Shown piece by piece: positions 25,116 to 35,799 of a stretch of 64,000 bases of DNA. Source of the stretch: Parelaphostrongylus tenuis (Eukaryota > Nematoda > Chromadorea > Rhabditida > Metastrongylidae). Numbering within the stretch: position 1 is the stretch's first letter; every line of letters begins with the position of its first letter. Below the pieces are notes generated by a model. That model was not told the DNA's origin. It saw only the letters and a list, made by a program, of their open reading frames with translations, and did not search any database. The position numbers and the translations under genes are program-made. The stretch covers positions 62,001 to 126,000 of the forward strand of contig JAHQIW010006165.1 of assembly GCA_019055375.1 (NCBI GenBank), written 5' to 3'.

Positions 25116-27600
25116 AATACACGAGGTTATTGGAGACCTTATTATCACTGAGGGTTCCAGCAGTTTCAACCTCATCATAGTCATTATGATTCAAGTTAAT
25201 TTGAATGTTGCAACACATGTTCTTCGCGCGATGTTGTCCCTCATATTCGTTGTATCTTGAAGAATCAAATAAAGTGAAACACCGCACGAATGTCCGTGTC
25301 TTTAGCATGCCTTTTTATACAGGACTCAGTCATGTTCAAATGGCCTGGCGTCACTCAGAATACTGCTTTTTGAATTATCGTTTTGCATATCTATTCGCTC
25401 CTTTGGTGATAATCCATTCCGCAATAGTCGGGGTATTCGACAAATAGGCGATGGTATCTTTTTTGAACATCATTTTTGATACATCAAACACGTATCCTTA
25501 GCGGCAGCATTCTTGAACAGAGTCCTTTTTTTGTCGAAAAGTGGATAGACTCAAATCGCCGAGTACTCCATAAGCAAGAGGTGATTGATTTACTCGAAAA
25601 TGTTACTTTTACTTGTGATCAGTATTATATTATCCTCTGACAAAAAACAAGACCATTACAAGGCGAAAATTTTCTTAAAATTGATCATAACGGAAAGGCG
25701 ATGACTTCAAAAAGCACTAGTCAAACATTATGTGGAAATCCGCACAGAACAACGCCGCGGAGCAAACTCTGTTTACGTGATCCGATTCATTTTTCATGCT
25801 AACCAAAAGAGAAGAACATTTCAATTTTTTTAGAGGGCCCTACAGCATCTGCAAAAAATAGATGAACCACAGTACAGTTTGCAACCCTTACACAATCGGA
25901 ATGAGACTTCACTATATGAGATGTACAATAAGTAAATTTGTTCTGCTCAGTCATCGTGAACGATTGGCGAGAATTCGCAGGCGTTCCATAAACATCGACC
26001 TTGATGGAAAACGTCTGACGTTCGGAAAAGTGAATAAGAAATTCTAAGGTTAGTGCCACCTTACTGAAATTCCCAACAACGTCTCTTTTTTCTCATTTCG
26101 ATACGCTAGCAATCCCGTCAAGGGGGTAGTATTCTTGTACCGCACAACAAGCTAATTTTTATTGAATGGTGTTACCTACGACCAATTCAGGCACCATTCT
26201 CTTTGCCTTCCTCGCATTGATGGAATCAAGGTGTGACTTATTTCGCCCTTGTTTCGGAGATCTTTACAGGTTCCTGCTTTGACTAGCATTCGAACCCTCG
26301 GTGAACAATGAAAATTTGCAAGCATTTCCCACGGACTGTCCTTTTACTCAAACCTTGCGCAAGGTTGCTACGTCTTCATGTTGATGTTCCAGTTAATTCG
26401 CCTTCCATGAAACCAGTACCTATTTCATGTAACGTTTTTCGTATAAGCTTGAAGACTAATTATGATAGTATGATATTTATAGCGTCACTTATTCAGATTA
26501 CATTCACGGTTCGTTCGGGATACTGACATCTATTGGATAAATGTAACAATTCTAGAAAATTGTCTTTTTCGATTAATAATATCACAAAATTCCATGATAC
26601 TTTAAAAATTTACTCTTTAGAATCTTTGACATCAATAATTGATCATTTCTTCATTGTCCCCCATATGCAGTACGACTGTTGATGATAGTGATTGTCCTTT
26701 GTTTTTGTTTTTTACCCGGCAATCCATCCTGTAGTAGTCGGTGCCATTTGTGCTTAGCACAGAGCGATCGGCAACAAAGAAGGTGATAACAACAGAAACT
26801 AACGATTTTGAGCAATTAACTCGAGTCATTGGCTCTGAATAAGATGAAGTGACTGGAATGTTAGTTGAATAAATCCTTTTTTACCCACTTTGCGCTATTG
26901 GTTTAATCAACAAGGATATATGACTGATTGGTAATTCCGAAGTCAAAGGGAAGACGGTTCCCAATTATTTGCTTAGCAACGCTTTCAATCATATTATCAA
27001 TCCATATATACCATTTTCACACCTTCAGGCTGACAAGCTTTTCACCAAAGTCAAGAACGCAGTTAGAGAAATTCTCCTATCGGAACATAATAAATTGTGC
27101 CTTGTCAATTTCACAACTGACAAATTAAAAACACTCTCAGCGCTGCAAACTCTTCGACCTTGCTACGAGCTTCTTAGAGACGTTACAAAAGCTGAACATT
27201 AGTTCCATGTTATAACAGCCACTAAGTGAGCAAAGTTCATCCAGTGCAGAAAAAACTCCATAATGAAAGTTGGTTCATATGATATTAATGATCCCACATT
27301 TCGCAATCCTTGGCTGAGAATCACGGAAGTGGTGATATTATCAAAAATCCTCAAATATGGTCGTCTGGAAAGGGCATGAAACTAAGTCAATACTTTATCT
27401 ACACAACTCGCAGATGTCGCAGTACCGGCATTTGCACTATTTTCGTTTATTAAGATTCTCAGTGTTCTCGAATAGTGTTGGTTACCAAGAACAAAGACGA
27501 CAACTAGGAGAATTTGGCCTAAAAATGGTACTAACTTGGGAAGAAAATTTCTATCGTTTGATGAAACATTCAAAATTCATGCATAAATTCAGACAACAAA
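25115..27600. other. Unassigned stretch, no recognised gene
   Basis: Frames of up to 92 residues are present but none shows a recognisable domain or is repeated elsewhere. I see nothing else. Confidence 0.4.
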
Positions 27601-27606
27601 CAACAA

Positions 27607-27930
27607 CAATTATTCTCCAAAATACAGGCCATCATTATCTACCACTTTTTGCCATCGGTTCGCCAGGTTTCGGATCTGATTGAAGCACCACTCCTTCGGC
27701 TTTGAATCACAGAACTCTTGACATGCTTCTCCAACTTCATCGAAAGATTCATATCGGCCGACCTTACAAAATGTGTTGAATTGATCGAAAAGGCCGTAAC
27801 CAGATGGAGCAATATGTTGGACGCGGTAGAATCTTAACTCCGTCCAGTTCCTCAAACTTTGCCTTAGCCTTTTGGCTATGTGTGGGCTTTGCGTTGTCGA
27901 GCTAAAACAAAGCGCGCTTACGTTCAACAA
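27607..27930 (-). pseudogene. mariner transposase, C-terminal fragment
   Basis: The - strand shows the end of a mariner-type transposase. LDNAKP and HIAKRLRQ are readable in adjacent frames, then APSGYGLFDQFNTF where the family has APSDYHLFRSLQ, then YESFDEV, FCDSKPKEW and NRWQKVVDNDGLYF, a very good match to the C-terminal signature. The third catalytic Asp position in the APSDYH context is Gly. The 5' two thirds are missing and at least two frameshifts are present. Confidence 0.75.
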
Positions 27931-30900
27931 GTTCTGGTTACGTTTTTATTCACTGAACGATTCCATTTTGCAGCAGATATAGACAAACTATATATTAATA
28001 GATGCACAAGAAGTAAGCCTTTCAAAAGACATGAAAATCACATACGATTCATGTAAAGAAACGACATTCCCATCCAAAGATGGAAATTTTCTTTCCAACC
28101 TAATACATGTCAAATAGTATAAGAAAGTAATTCACAGCTGCTTTTAGTGAATTTATGTGTAAGCGTCTGAAGGTGCGAAGCTTTGAAAAAGTAAACACAA
28201 CACTCCGCAAGGTATATACTCTTTACTATTTAAGTCAATAGCGTGAGGCTGATAGGAAGGAAATTACTCATCTATGTTTCCAAGTTTTCGTTTCTTTTAC
28301 TACGAGTACGTCTTGTCGCCAATGATTATTCATAACCGTAATTTTTCTGGAGGAAGACAAGAAACACTAGAAGAGTGTAATCTTTGAAATATAATCAATA
28401 ACAAAATTGTTTTTGAATATACAATTTCTAACGACACTGTTCCGTTTAGCACCTAATTGTTTTGAGCTGAAAACAATGCTGTCGCAATAAAGAACTCGAT
28501 GGACGAAGCAGAACTGAGACAGTATCAGTCAAAAAACAGTGCATATGATGATTTTCCGCCATCACGTATTTTTCCGCCAAAATTCGGCATACATCACTTC
28601 TTGGTCCGCCATTCCCCTGTGCTTTGGAGTGGAGACACGTTCTTACCACCACTACCTACCACAGTAAAGAGGGCCAAGCGAAGAATTCCGCTTTGAATCG
28701 AGCACCTTAGACGTAAGTAAAACTCTTGCAAAAGTCAAATACTTCTGGAATGTCCACGGGCATAGTCACAGAAGAACTAGTGCTTACAAGAAAATTCACC
28801 GGTAAACTCACAGTAGCTTAAGGAAAACAGAATTAGGATTGTTTTTTTGAGCCTCCAATAGATGATTTTTTTTCCGCTAAAGTGTTTTTGTTTAGTATAA
28901 CCAACCTGGTAGACACGGTGGATATTCTGGCACGTGTGTTCATGGTTCATCTGCCCACTTTTACAACACTGTAGGGATGTGCAACGGTTTCAGGAGGACC
29001 AAATATCATTCAATGAATTGTTTTTTCACCTGTTCGAAAAATAATGTTTTATTGTAAGATTCAGGACATAAATTTGTTGACCATATTAATGCTAGTTTCT
29101 ACAGTATTTTATTGTTATCCAGGGATGCAAAGAGCACCATTTCGGACAATAGTCGGACGACAGATCAGCAATGAAGGAACTAATTTTTTAGAATTATAGG
29201 TATTGTTACAAATATCAATATTTTGAATCACTAATTCTATGAGTCGTAAAATTTGGCTGCAATGAGCTCGAGGACAATCAACGTATCCTTTTTTCTTTGC
29301 ATATGGTTATGGTTTTCTCTTTTGCAGGTGTTCAGGCTGCCGGCACTCCAGTAGTCGGTTTTTTTAAAATGCATCTGCACAAAGCTCTATTTTCTGATTA
29401 ATTCGCCCGAAGTCGCAAACGCAGAACAGCTCTTTTATACCATTGGTGTAAAAAAGCGTAGCTTGTTGAAATAATGGCGAATCAATAGTGCTCCACAGAC
29501 TGGAAATCAGGCGGTATAAGTGTAGGAAAAGAGTTAGTACTCTTCTCTTAAACACATTCATATTCGCAAAAGCGTATTTTTTGCTTTTTCTTTGCATCTT
29601 ACTAGTCATTTGATATCTCATATTCCAGGAATTTGAACGATAGATATCGTTTTTTCAAATGACCCTTATACCAAATTGCAACAATAAGAATAAAAGTTCA
29701 CTTCGCATTCAAAAATTCTTCGCTAGGCGGAGCTCTTTCAGGTTCCATAACTAGCGCAGCAGTTGAAGGTGTCATACGAAACGCACCAAACTAGGCTTCG
29801 GTTCAAGTCCGTCAGTCGAGTTTCACAATCTTTCGAACACTGTGACGTCGGCAGGTTAAAACCAGGCAGGTCTGGGAATAAAAAAGGCATTGACTCATCA
29901 AATAATTCTTTTAGCCATACCGACACTGTACGTCGGTCGAAGTGATTGCTTGGTGTATCCTAAATAAGGCTGTGCTGAACATGGAATTGCCCACATCTCG
30001 CTGGTATCCTCACACCCGATATCACCAATGAGAGCATCCAGTGTGTTGGATATAGTGGTAAAAGTTTTGCAGGAATAGTCACCGTTGTTACTTGAAGATT
30101 CGAAGTTAGGCTAGCTAAAACTTTCTTTAGGTAGTCACTATATAAGGCTGTTGCTGGCTTTTGTGAATCAGATAGGTCTTACGAGTATTTGACACTATGA
30201 TGGTGTAATTTTATTGTTTTATATTTACTCTTAGCTCAGCATTCTGTTTCGCTTGTTAAACCTTAGTGGGTAGTCAGCTGTCCGTTGTACATCGCATTAT
30301 GACAACCAAGACCACTCCCACTTCATATGGCGGCAATCCTGTGGGACCGCTTTGGGATTATTGCATGAAAAATTTATTCAATCTACAGTGTTCCATTACT
30401 CGAAAGTACACACTGACGACGTCGTTCAATCCCTTGGATAAATCCTACTTCCTTATTTATTATTTGAGAGGTTTTTCACGAGACGTGCGGCGGCTAGACA
30501 AGTAGATCATCAATTCACAATACGTACACGCTTTTCATTTCTATTTTTGTGAACCGATTTCCACACTGGCTATAGAAAACATCTTTAAAATGACTCACAC
30601 GCTTGAATGCATGGTCATTGAAAACAATTGCTTTGGATGGTTGCCAACCAAATTTAGCTCTTTATGACTAATTCTCGGTGTGCGAATGAGCATACTTCTG
30701 ATCAAGGCTCTTAGGTGTTGCCGCTGTAGATCTCATTTCGGCTATTTATTCTAAATCTTCCGCTGTTCTCATCTTTATAGATCTTTTTCCAATAGTTTCT
30801 TTGTAATGAGGCAGTGATGGGGACATTATCTTGACTATAAACACACGAAAGTACTAAATGCGACTATATATTCAAGAATTTTTCGTATGGCTCTTTGAAA

Positions 30901-31040
30901 ACCCTAATTCTCTTCATACTGTCCGCTTCATTCATTTAGTGCATTACTCTGATTAATCAACAATCATGCGAATTTCTATTTTAGTGCCTATACAATACAC
31001 AGAGGTTCGATAAAGGTTTTGTCTTAAACACATTACAGTT
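27930..31040. other. Unassigned stretch, no recognised gene
   Basis: AT-rich sequence with frames of 60-85 residues and no recognisable family. No inverted or tandem repeat was noticed. Confidence 0.4.
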
Positions 31041-31045
31041 CGATT

Positions 31046-32566
31046 TCAGTTTCCACCGACAGTGGCTGGTGCCGAGAGGAAGTTTGACCCAAACGCACCC
31101 ATTGGCAACATTCGAACCGCTCTGTTCAATACACTGTGCCTCACCAATCTCGGTCAATTCGCCATGATTATGTTTGTGGTCTACGCAAATTCTTTCAATT
31201 TGAAAAGGGTTTCTGTGAAGAGAAAACTTTTCAATTCATGAGAGTTCCTGAAATTGACGTGAGAATGGAGGAAACAGGCGTTAATGTCGCCTGTGCTGAC
31301 ATATCACATGTATCTGCCTGCATCGTACTGCACGTTCCCGTCACTGTGCATCTGATGATGACGCCTTTCGGTCCATTCGTCTTCACTACAAGGTATTGTG
31401 ATTCTTAGAAAGAAGCTCTCCTCAATTACAAACATTCTGAAAAATTTAAAATTGTTCTGAACACATTACCCTTTATTCCTCAAACTCTCTAACCTGACGC
31501 GTTGAATACTATCTCAATTTCAAGAAAGGAAATGAGAAACAAACTCTTTGAAGGCTATGTCGATTAAAGAAACTTATTGTGAGCGCCTTATGATAGATTT
31601 TCCCTCATTCAGACCATTTTTTGAGAATTTTCAAGAAACTGTTTGTTTTTTCCAGAAAATTATGTTGACAGATTTGTTTTTTCTACACTTTTGCCTGCTA
31701 TACTTCTATTTGGAATTATCCAAATAAGTGTCCAATGTTGAAGTCCCCACCTTCATCCGTCACACTGAGGGCAACTCCTTGGCACAATAATGGTTCGTAA
31801 GTGATGTTCACTGCAAGTTGACCCCAATTGGTCGAGATTACAACATCAGGTAGGAGTGCTATACGAGCTTGACTTTTGTGAACATCAATGATCTGTAGAG
31901 CAAATTCTTCTTTAGTACGGAAAGTTTACTCGGACGTGCTTCTAACCGATTTATAACAACTATGCCTGTCATGCGAGCACTAATAGGCTGACAGGTGTCA
32001 GAAGCTAAAGTTCACCTCCTGCGCCTTTCCGGAACTCATGAGATAGAAGAAGACACTTGCAATTCATGATATACCAACTTACTGCTTGCATTACAAGACG
32101 AGATACGAAAGCCTGAGCTACCCCATTGTTAGGCGCAATGCCAGGAGTTGAGGGAAAACCATGGGCACATCAGTGTAAGCCATAGCAATAGGCAGAGTGA
32201 AAGCGGTGACAGTGAACGTCCTCGCACTGGCTACAACGAAATTTCGTAGCTTTTTTCCAGTGAATATGTGGAAATCAAATTATTAACTTAGACAATTTCA
32301 TTTATGTTTTCTTTTAGTCGCTAAAATTCGAAAACCTTTTCCAAACGGTTAGGATCATAAGATTTTTCAAATAGTGACGATGTTTTACATGTATAGATTT
32401 ATTGTTATTGAGTTCGTCAACTCAATAATGAGACTGGAATTATCTGTACTACGAAAACAACCATGTGGTCATACCTTGATCCGCAGGGTATCACTCCATA
32501 TCCCAACACTGTCGACATTGCAACTATGAGCGAAATCTGAAAGAGATATGTCGGACCTCTCTCCAT
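31046..32566 (-). pseudogene. Secreted-protein paralog C, five exons, recently broken
   Basis: All five exons of the family are present in order on the - strand. Exon 1 is 32566-32475 (signal peptide; one base off frame before the donor). Exon 2 is 32230-32083, one base short. Exon 3 is 31892-31751, exactly 142 nt like the intact gene and fully open, with VNITYEPLLC. Exon 4 is 31385-31237 (149 nt; IIRCTVTG and SISGTLM). Exon 5 is 31180-31046, exactly 135 nt. Lesions are frameshifts in exons 1 and 2, the donor after exon 4 changed from GT to AA, and MANW in exon 5 turned into MAN-stop. Intron positions and phases match the intact gene. Confidence 0.85.
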
Positions 32567-33535
32567 ATTTCCAAGAATTCTCGTTTTCGTTCCCTAAATG
32601 GTAAACAAATATAGCAGATTCACCCAGAAAACAAATTTCACTTTCTTTATCGGATTGTTGAAAATGCAACAATGGGTTTTCCAGTTCAGTATTTGTATGT
32701 AAAAAAAGTCAGCGTGATTCGTTGAATTTTCCAAATGCATTAGGGGCTCTCAATTCGATTGACTCGAAACGAAATCCTTAGAAGTAAGTTTCGTGAATCA
32801 TTTTGCTATTTCGAGGCGTGCGGGAGTCGGTTAGTGAAGTAAATTTCACATTGAAAATTGACTGGCAATGAGCTGCGTGGTAAAGAATGCTTTGCAGGAC
32901 TTTCAGTAAATATATTAATCCCTCAAGTGACACGGCAAGAACCTAATTTTCGTTTTCTCATTTCCGGCTGAGACATAAAATCGCGGCTTTCTCAGAAGTG
33001 TAGTATTTGCAATTGGCAAAACGTTGAAAACTATCTGTAGATACTACACCTGATCTGAAGATGCAACAAAAATCCGCAATAATTTTTCATGTGTAATAAC
33101 ATGAAAGAGCGCCTGTGACGCAGTGGTCACTGGTGTTCTGCGTAGTACACGAGATTAATGATTCAATCTCGCGCTCATGACTCACCGAGCTATCCATCCC
33201 TCCGGGGTTGATAAATTGGTACCAGACTGGTCTCAGACTTGTCTGGTAGTATAGGCAACACTAAGTCGGTTCAGCGGGAGGCCACCGCGAGTCATTGTAA
33301 AGGCCAGATATGCATTCAATCACCTCAAACGAAGTTAAAAATTAAAGTCGAGTGCATGGCTCATCCCTCAGGGATTGATTAACGCCGAGAGCTTTATCCT
33401 TTATCTTTTTAATAAGATGAAATTAAGTGAGTAACACTGCAGAAATTCCTTCACTCTTCCAGTTTAACTTTGCATTGGAAAACTTTCGGAGATATGTTAT
33501 GTTACACACCTTGCATACTAATAAGTATCTGGTTG
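31690..33535 (-). repeat. Inverted duplication, arm 2 (carries paralog C)
   Basis: Reverse-complement match of 13425-15100, including the 5' flank with the conserved upstream block (32965-32993). It contains a SINE (33107-33410) absent from arm 1, so that insertion came after the duplication. Confidence 0.7.
33107..33410 (+). repeat. tRNA-derived SINE, copy 1
   Basis: The tRNA-like head resembles the copy at 44372 (A box around TGACGCAGTGGTCAC, B box around GATTCAATCTCGCGC). It is followed by a shared body (GGTTCAGCGGGAGGCCACCG) and a tail GAGCTTTATCCTTT. Near-perfect flanking repeats AATAACATGAAA (left) and AATAAGATGAAA (right) look like a 12-bp target-site duplication. SINEs are transcribed by pol III and moved by LINE machinery; the RTE elements here are candidate partners. 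Confidence 0.75.
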
Positions 33536-33699
33536 CCTATAATCTTCTGCACCAATTTTGCTCAGTTTTTTTAAAGTAAAAGAGCACTCCTCCGAGATTC
33601 GAGCCTTTGAATGGTTACCAAAAGTGCAATGGAAAGTCTTTGTTCAACGAAATGGATCGCTTCCGTCGTTTCTTCATTCCCTGACAGACAACCTAAAAG

Positions 33700-33765
33700 A
33701 TCATATGTATGTATGAATGCATGTATATGTATGTATATATATGTATATATATTCTGCGATAAAGA
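33700..33765. repeat. (TATG)n / (TATA)n microsatellite
   Basis: ATGTATGTAT-type repeats run into TATATATGTATATATAT. Simple repeat only. Confidence 0.7.
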
Positions 33766-33869
33766 TTGTTCAAAGTAATATTTTGTGCATACTGTTTCAA
33801 TTTCATGGAATAAATCTGTCTGTTTGCACTTCTATGAATAAATGAGGATCTTCAATTTTACCTTATCGA

Positions 33870-34265
33870 GAAAGTTTTGCAGGTCCATCTCGGACCTCTT
33901 TCTTCATTCACAGGGACGGTATAAACGGTTGCAAACTATTATAGTGACACCTCGGAGTATTTTATGAAATTTCTTAACCGTTACCGATTTCTCCAAACCT
34001 GCTCGCTTCCAACAACGCTTTATAGCTGTACTTTTCAAACAATTCAATATAACTATATTTATCCCATTCAAAAAGGAGAGGATGAACAGGCTTATGCTTT
34101 CGTTGGATTTTGTTTGGAGACGTGTCGTTTCCTCTAAAGCGATGTCGACGAACTACAAATTTGTAGCCATTAGAAATGGATATCTTTTTTATATGTAAGG
34201 GGTGAGAGAAGCAGTAATGACCTAAGATGTATTTCTTACTTGACTTTCGGCACCACTTCATATTG
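33870..34265 (-). mobile_element. Penelope-like element fragment P8
   Basis: The - strand frame 33974-34261 contains KISISNGYKFVVRRHRFRGN, matching the pre-GIY-YIG linker of the other PLE copies (compare AIAISNGYEFVTSQLRFKGK at 16.1 kb). The GIY-YIG segment itself is missing. It lies just upstream of the ribozyme array, with P7 on the far side in the opposite orientation. Confidence 0.6.
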
Positions 34266-34479
34266 TAACCGTCCGTTATCGGATAGGTTTACTGCCACGT
34301 TTAGAGTGAGGTAATTATCTCTTGTGCAAACATGTATGGCTTGTCACGACGTTATAGCATCATCAAAGAGTGCTTAAAATGCTGTATCTTCAGGTGGAGT
34401 GGAAAGTAGTAAGAAAGTTCCTTAACTCCTGCGAAAACTTCAATGTTTCTGTTTCTCAAAAAAGGGGTTGGTAAGCCCA

Positions 34480-34527
34480 GGGTCATACACCGGTGTTTCG
34501 GAGGTTCGTCCTCCTCATCAGTGACCC
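34480..34527 (-). ncRNA. Type I hammerhead ribozyme, family 2, inverted copy
   Basis: On the - strand: GGGUCA, CUGAUGA, GGAGG-ACGAA-CCUCC, GAA, ACACC-GGUGU, A, UGACCC. All helices pair perfectly, and the core is canonical. Confidence 0.88.
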
Positions 34528-34768
34528 CCGCCCCACATTCAGCCCTGCATTGAAGCAAGGAGGGTGGCGTATGTGATGATGGTACAGTGTACTATGACAC
34601 TGTACCATCACCACCTCTCAGTCGATAGATTTTTGCTGTTAGATCAAAACTATATCAAAAGATCGATGTTTTTGAAACCCCCAAAAAAACATTCAATATA
34701 ATTCCAAAAAAAGAATGATTTAAGCTCAAAAAAGGGGTTGGTAAGCCCAGGGTCATACACCGGTGTTT

Positions 34769-34816
34769 CGGATCACTGATGAGGAGGACGAACCTCCGAA
34801 ACACCGGTGTATGACC
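34769..34816 (+). ncRNA. Type I hammerhead ribozyme, family 2 unit 1
   Basis: Core, stem II and stem III match the consensus. The 5' side of stem I is GGAUCA instead of GGGUCA because of the inversion junction, giving one mismatch against UGACCC. Confidence 0.8.
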
Positions 34817-35039
34817 CTGGGCTTACCAACCCCTTTTTTGAGCTTAAATCATTCTTTTTTTGGAATTATATTGAATGTTTTTTACGGGTTTCAAAAACAG
34901 TCGATCTTTTGATATAGTTTTGATCTAACAGCAAAAATCTATCGACTGAGAGGTGGTGATGGTACAGTGTCATAGTACACTGTGCCATCATCACATACGC
35001 CACCCTCCTTGCTTCAATGCAGGGCTGAATGTGGGGCGG

Positions 35040-35087
35040 GGGTCACTGATGAGGAGGACGAACCTCCGAAACACCGGTGTATGACCC
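35040..35087 (+). ncRNA. Type I hammerhead ribozyme, family 2 unit 2
   Basis: Stem I GGGUCA (35040-35045) pairs with UGACCC (35082-35087). Core CUGAUGA is 35046-35052, stem II 35053-35067 (GGAGG/CCUCC, loop ACGAA), GAA 35068-35070 and palindromic stem III ACACC/GGUGU 35071-35080. Predicted cleavage follows A at 35081 (GUA triplet). Every conserved base is present. Confidence 0.92.
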
Positions 35088-35311
35088 TGGGCTTACCAAC
35101 CCCTTTTTTGAGCTTAAATCATTCTTTTTTTGGAATTATATTGAATGTTTTTTTTGGGGGTTTCAAAAACAGTCGATCTTTTGATATAGTTTTGATCTAA
35201 CAGCAAAAATCTATCGACTGAGAGGTGGTGATGGTACAGTGTCATAGTACACTGTGCCATCATCACATACGCCACCCTCCTTGCTTCAATGCAGGGCTGA
35301 ATGTGGGGCGG

Positions 35312-35359
35312 GGGTCACTGATGAGGAGGACGAACCTCCGAAACACCGGTGTATGACCC
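35312..35359 (+). ncRNA. Type I hammerhead ribozyme, family 2 unit 3
   Basis: Identical in core and helices to unit 2, offset by 272 bp. Predicted cleavage follows the GUA ending at 35353. Confidence 0.92.
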
Positions 35360-35582
35360 TGGGCTTACCAACCCCCTTTTTTGAGCTTAAATCATTCTTT
35401 TTTTGGAATTATATTGAATGTTTTTTGGGGGTTTCAAAAACAGTCGATCTTTTGATATAGTTTTGATCTAACAGCAAAAATCTATCGACTGAGAGGTGGT
35501 GATGGTTCAGTGTCATAGTACACTGTGCCATCATCACATACGCCACCCTCCTTGCTTCAATGCAGGGCTGAATGTGGAGCGG

Positions 35583-35630
35583 GGGTCACTGATGAGGAGG
35601 ACGAACCTCCGAAACACCGGTGTATGACCC
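35583..35630 (+). ncRNA. Type I hammerhead ribozyme, family 2 unit 4
   Basis: Identical in core and helices to unit 2, offset by 271 bp from unit 3. The monomer is truncated at about 35730 at the array edge. Predicted cleavage follows the GUA ending at 35624. Confidence 0.92.
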
Positions 35631-35799
35631 TGGGCTTACCAACCCCTTTTTTGAGCTTAAATCATTCTTTTTTTGGAATTATATTGAATGTTTTTTGGGG
35701 GTTTCAAAAACAGTCGATCTTTTGATATAGTTTCTGTTTCTTCCAAACATTAAAGGTTGTTGTTTATTTATGGACTATCTTAGGAATATACTCTCCTAT

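Larger units (their letters stand above)
34457..35730 (+). repeat. Hammerhead ribozyme tandem array (retrozyme-like, family 2)
   Basis: Tandem monomers of 271, 272 and 271 bp on the + strand follow a head-to-head inverted unit (34457-34768) on the - strand. Every monomer contains one complete hammerhead and an imperfect 12-bp hairpin (GATGGTACAGTG with CACTGTGCCATC, as at 34958-34989). Monomers are almost identical, so the array is young or homogenised. Direct repeats GTTTCTGTTTCT at 34445-34456 and 35730-35741 flank it as a candidate target-site duplication. Monomer size, type I hammerhead with minimal stem III and tandem layout fit animal retrozymes, which give small circular RNAs. No protein is expected: the shared short frame starting MPSSHTPPS simply reads through the ribozyme. 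Confidence 0.85.

Noticed and set aside
34982..35725. Three near-identical 66-72 residue frames starting MPSSHTPPS
   Set aside because: They are the ribozyme monomers read as protein. Tandem near-identity explains their repetition, and the - strand copy breaks differently.
34700..35730. CRISPR-like repeat array
   Set aside because: The repeat period is 271 bp with no unique spacers; host sequence is eukaryotic.
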